A DNA stretch of 64,000 nt from Flaveria trinervia (taxonomy: Eukaryota > Streptophyta > Magnoliopsida > Asterales > Asteraceae): assembly GCA_025506515.1 (NCBI GenBank), contig CM046452.1, positions 70,016,580-70,080,579 of the forward strand. Direction: 5' to 3'. The position numbers were made by a program, and so were the translations under genes. The notes below the pieces were generated by a model. That model did not search any database and was not told the DNA's origin. It worked only from the letters and a program-made list of their open reading frames with translations. The stretch's first letter is position 1. Every line of letters begins with the position of its first letter. Below, in pieces: positions 60,629 to 64,000 of this stretch.

Positions 60629-60639
60629 AAACAGGTTAA

Positions 60640-61910
60640 AGAATCTCACTCTGTTTCCAAATGGTTTCATATCCTGCAATCTTGATTTGTGATTAGCAAG
60701 TGTATGTGTACGCTGTAACATCCTCGTTTTTGTCGTTTAGAAGATAACTTACACAGTCAAACAAGTGCCCTCACGAATACCAATATTCGTAAATGACATT
60801 TCGCTTAAATTACATTATGTATATGGATACTGTGTAGTCAGATTAGGAGAAAAAAGACAACCAAAGAAAATTATGAAGTAGCTTGACTGTGACTTGGCTT
60901 TTTTCGAATTGGTTTAATCACACTTTCCATTTGAACTTTCATTTGATCATTTATACAATCAAATGGTAATTAACCAACAACATTTCATGGGCAAAACATT
61001 TTGATGGTGGATGTAATTTTAACTCTTATGAAACAAGTATATGTATACTTTGGTGTCAATGTAATTTTATTTATTTATTTATTTTAATTTTTGAATTTGA
61101 AAACCGCGTGTGGATGAAAATTTGGTGTCATTGTATGTTATAATTGAAAGCAAATATATCCTAAGATCAAACAAAGTAACTGAAAATCCAAGAATCAAGT
61201 TGTAACATGTAAATGATTTGCTTGCTTTACAGTTTTTAAAACTTTAGAGGCCATAACATTTATAGAGCCCCCTCAGGGCTTACATAACTAAATGATTTGA
61301 TGGGTAATAAAATGATTTTTTTAATATATTTATATTCAGTTCTGTACCGTTATGACATGACCAGCGACGCTTGCTGCGGCAAAAGCCTATTCCGATGACA
61401 TTTTCAACTTGCGACGAATTCTGTGGAATTTGTAATCTTTTGAAATGTATGGCATGGAGTTGTCGCAATTGGCAACATGGTGAATTCCATTGGCAAACAA
61501 ACGCGAAAATTTTGGATGGTATCGATCGTATTAGTTTTCAGTGTAAGATAAATTTTAACATCCTAACACGACAAAAATAATCTGGCTGTAATAATTGACA
61601 AAATTAACATGATTGACAAGTATGTAAAAGTCTTTATAGATGATTATAATTCTACTGAAAATGCAATTAATTTGATGATCATCTGTTTACAATATCAAAT
61701 TTCGAACATTGAATCAACCAATCACGTGCTTAACAAATATCAAGTCAACAAATAAAGAAACTGAGATTTAACATAAATCTGCATGCATGCATGCATATAT
61801 ATTAATCATAATAATAATATTGATCATACTATCTTTGAGATACATTTCAAGAAGAAGAAGAAGAAGACAACCATATATATATATATAATATTCCACGATT
61901 AGGGTGATCA
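60640..61910. other. 3' flank of the PAT17-like gene; no gene recognised
   Basis: Ordinary to AT-rich sequence. Short open stretches near 61280-61580 have no domain features. A GCATGCATGCATGC run lies at 61781-61795. Confidence 0.5.
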
Positions 61911-62084
61911 TTAATTGGATGCCTGAGAGAGAAAGACGATGATGACCACCAACAGCACCGGAATCAAAACCATCAGCGGCAGCGACGGCGGCGACACGGT
62001 CCCATTCCCAGCGGCAGAAACAGCAAGCATCCCACCACCACGAGCATTGCAACCACTGATCCCACACCCCACCATAATCAACAT
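61911..62084 (-). CDS. Possible small membrane protein (57 aa)
   Basis: Minus-strand frame from ATG 62084-62082 to stop 61911. An N-terminal hydrophobic MLIMVGCGISGC, a Gly/Ser-rich middle (GGGMLAVSAAGNG) and a strong C-terminal hydrophobic helix (LPLMVLIPVLLVVIIVFL) suggest a small secreted or tail-anchored membrane protein. A TATATAAA box lies about 120 bp upstream. However, an earlier ATG at 62100 in another frame, in good context, would give a 110-residue Trp/Cys-rich product (to 61768) that looks less natural. I do not recognise a family. Confidence 0.4.
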   Translation of the reverse strand: MLIMVGCGISGCNARGGGMLAVSAAGNGTVSPPSLPLMVLIPVLLVVIIVFLSQASN

Positions 62085-62201
62085 CGTTAATGTTCTCCAT
62101 ATCTTCTTCTTCTTGATCAATTACTTCTCGATCGATTAATTAGGCCAGTTTAACGTACAGTTAACTGTATCCCAATGTGTTATTTCTCTTCTCCGATGAA
62201 T

Positions 62202-62209
62202 TTTATATA
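62202..62209 (-). promoter_or_regulatory. TATA box for the small minus-strand gene
   Basis: TATATAAA on the minus strand, about 100 bp before the first ATG (62100). Confidence 0.4.
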
Positions 62210-62214
62210 TAATA

Positions 62215-63394
62215 TGTAGGGATACGACGGTTGCATGGCGGTTTTATGGTGTGCAAGTTGCGACGGTTAATATATACTTAACGGTGATTATCCGTTGTTC
62301 ACATCGTACTAAATCGATCAAACTGTCAATTAACAAATCGTTTATTTAAACAGAATGTCGATTATTTGCTGCATGCATGCTTTTGGGTTTGTGTGATATG
62401 ATCAGTAAACTTGTTGCGACGGTTATGTAGCATAAATGGTGGTTGTGATTTGTGAAGTGTTTTAAATTAATACTTGCGACAAAATGATTGTGACGGCTGT
62501 GTAACAAAGTAATTTGATGGATTTTCTTTGTGGGAGATTTCTACTTTTCATATCCCACCTCTTATATACTAATTTTAAATTTTAACGTATTTTACCCAAA
62601 AAAATTATTTTCAAATAGTTTTATTAGGTTATCAAATAATATTATATGTAATAATATATTTGATAAAACAATCTCTTAGTTTTTATACTTAATCATGTTT
62701 GGCATTTAAATTTTGATGTTCATTTACAATATATAAAAAACGATATTAATCTAAATAGTATATGACTCAACAAACAATACATATACAAATAATGAAACAA
62801 CTACCATCAAGCCTTGTGCGTTTCAACATGCAACTAAAACTTTTTCGTAATGCATTGACAATACCTGAAAGTTCACATAAAAAACAGTGTATTAAATCTT
62901 TTACAATAAGACGTTCATAAAGATGCGAATGTAAATAGCTTTATGTAAATTCACCTATTATAACAAATGTAATGATGATGGTATAAAATTTATATAGAAA
63001 ATGAACCGGTTAAAAAGTTTCATGTTGAAACTTTAAGAAAAATAAGTCTACCGTAATGATAGTGGGTTAATAACATCTTATGCTTATATAAAAAAACAAA
63101 ACCATAGAAAATTTATGACAATAAGATGTAATTCCTACAGAAAAGTATGTTAAGTTATCTTGAGATTTTAACTAACTTTAAATTTTAGGATATGTTTGAT
63201 ATGTGGTAATGAAATGGATAAAGGAATGGAATAAATAAGGGAATGGAATTGATAAAAGAATAAAATGAATCATTACATTCTATTGTTCTGTTTGGTTGCC
63301 CTTTAGTAATAAATGAATCATATCTTTGTTTTATTTGTTAGGTATAAAAATCGAAACAATAAAATGTAAAAGTAGTTATGATGGTGATGGCGAG
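62215..63394. other. Non-coding; TTGCGACGGTTA words, then AT-rich
   Basis: 62225-62510 has several related words (GATACGACGGTTGCATGG, GTTGCGACGGTTA, GTTGCGACGGTTATGTAG, TTGTGACGGCTGTGTAAC), also hinted at 61390. 63190-63320 has a TGGAATGG/GGAATGGAA stretch of the kind found in MITEs. No gene. Confidence 0.45.
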
Positions 63395-63832
63395 CGGAGG
63401 TGGTGGCCGGCGGTGGCCGGAGGTTGTTTCCGGAGGCGGCGGTGGTTCCCGGCGGCGGCGGTGGCCGGCGGTGGTTCCCGGCTGCGGCGGTGGCAGGCGG
63501 TGGTTCCCGGCGGCGGCGGTGGCCGGCGGTGGTTCCCGGCGGCGGCGGCGGTTCCCGGCGGCGGCGGCGGTTCCCGCGCGGCGGCGGCGGTTCCGGCGGC
63601 GGCGGCGGTTCCCGGCGGCGGCGGCGGTTCCCGGCGGCGGCGGCGGTTCCCGGCGGCGGCGGCGGTTCCCGGCGGCGGCGGCGGTTCCCGGCGGCGGCGG
63701 CGGTTCCCGGCGGCGGCGGCGGTTCCGGCGGCGGCGGCGGCGGTTCCGGCGGCGGCGGCGGTTCCCGGCGGCGGCGGCGGTTCCCGGCGGCGGCGGCGGT
63801 TCCCGGCGGCGGCGGCGGCGGTGGCGGCGGTG
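63395..63832. repeat. GC-rich 18-bp minisatellite (GGCGGCGGCGGTTCCCGG)
   Basis: About twenty copies of GGCGGCGGCGGTTCCCGG. Left copies are more varied (GGTGGCCGGCGGTGGTTCCC); those to the right are nearly identical with small GGC slips. The long open frames on both strands (Arg/Gly/Ala/Pro repeats) are a by-product of an 18-bp unit, which is divisible by three. Nearly pure G/C in an AT-rich surrounding. Confidence 0.93.
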
Positions 63833-63834
63833 GT

Positions 63835-64000
63835 TTGATTCTTGTGCTAGTAGGAGTTTTATTTCTACTACTTTTTGTGCTAAGTTGCCTGTTATCAGTA
63901 GAAAGGTCAGTGCACCATTTGATGTAGAAACTGCTATTGGTAAGTCCACTAGAATTACTGATGTGATAAAGGATTATGCCATAGAACTAGAAGGCCATAG
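63835..64000 (+). pseudogene. Ty3/gypsy aspartic protease fragment
   Basis: In the frame starting GATTCTTGTGCT: DSCASRSFISTTFCAKLP, FDVETAIGKSTRITDV and YAIELEGH, the RVP pattern (FDSGASxSFIS, ETATGKS). The active-site Gly is Cys (DSCA), so it is inactive. Starts abruptly at the minisatellite and runs off the window; the element continues beyond 64000. Confidence 0.8.

Noticed and set aside
63326..63949. Long open frames of 170-203 codons on both strands
   Set aside because: Caused by the 18-bp repeat, whose length is divisible by three; the composition is Arg/Gly/Pro only.

Overview
This is a repeat-dominated eukaryotic nuclear window, almost certainly from a eudicot plant. The evidence is nested Ty1/copia and Ty3/gypsy LTR retrotransposons with tRNA-iMet-type primer sites, Helitron and MITE relics, TA/TG microsatellites, and one ten-exon gene with GT-AG introns whose product matches plant DHHC S-acyltransferases of the PAT17 type. 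The style of the elements (very long copia elements with a large ORF after pol) suggests a composite such as lettuce, chrysanthemum or sunflower, but that is inference.

Positions 1-41345 are one nest of retrotransposons. It can be resolved because almost every insertion still has a matching 5-bp target-site duplication (TSD). The oldest layer is a decayed copia element on the minus strand ('outer copia'; 41345 down to 1, 3' end outside the window). Into it went: solo LTR S1 (908-3179, TSD AATGA); a complete plus-strand copia, E1 (6535-33421, TSD AATCA, about 14.0 kb without its own guests); and solo LTR S4 (35518-41231, TSD AGGCA), which itself holds a solo LTR of its own family, S5 (36386-39220, TSD GTTGT). 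E1 carries a deletion-derivative element (7780-9333, TSD GTTCA) and a gypsy element (11258-22571, TSD CAAAG). The gypsy element is in turn split by solo LTR S3 (15028-17499, TSD ACGAT). All coding sequences in the nest are broken by stops and frameshifts.

Positions 41346-52800 are non-coding: a 61-bp minisatellite, a complete 532-bp Helitron (43094-43625), microsatellites, a long-TIR element (48037-49216) and another solo LTR, S2 (49924-51818, TSD TATTT), of the same family as S1.

Positions 52890-60639 hold the one clear host gene, a PAT17-like protein S-acyltransferase on the plus strand. Its introns hold a decayed copia fragment and two MITE-like elements. Its last exon has an apparent one-base deletion that replaces the conserved C-terminus. 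A possible small membrane-protein gene lies at 61911-62084 on the minus strand. The window ends in a GC-rich 18-bp minisatellite fused to a gypsy protease fragment.

The most unusual signal is a set of arrays of short, near-palindromic words. The main one is built on CAGTCGYRCGACTG, alternating with GCGAATGGACCA. It recurs in the LTRs, leader and spacers of at least four unrelated retrotransposon families here, while close relatives carry arrays of a different word at the same LTR position. A second unusual signal is a tRNA-like Pol III unit (box A, box B, T-run) inside the LTRs of the S3/S4/S5 family.
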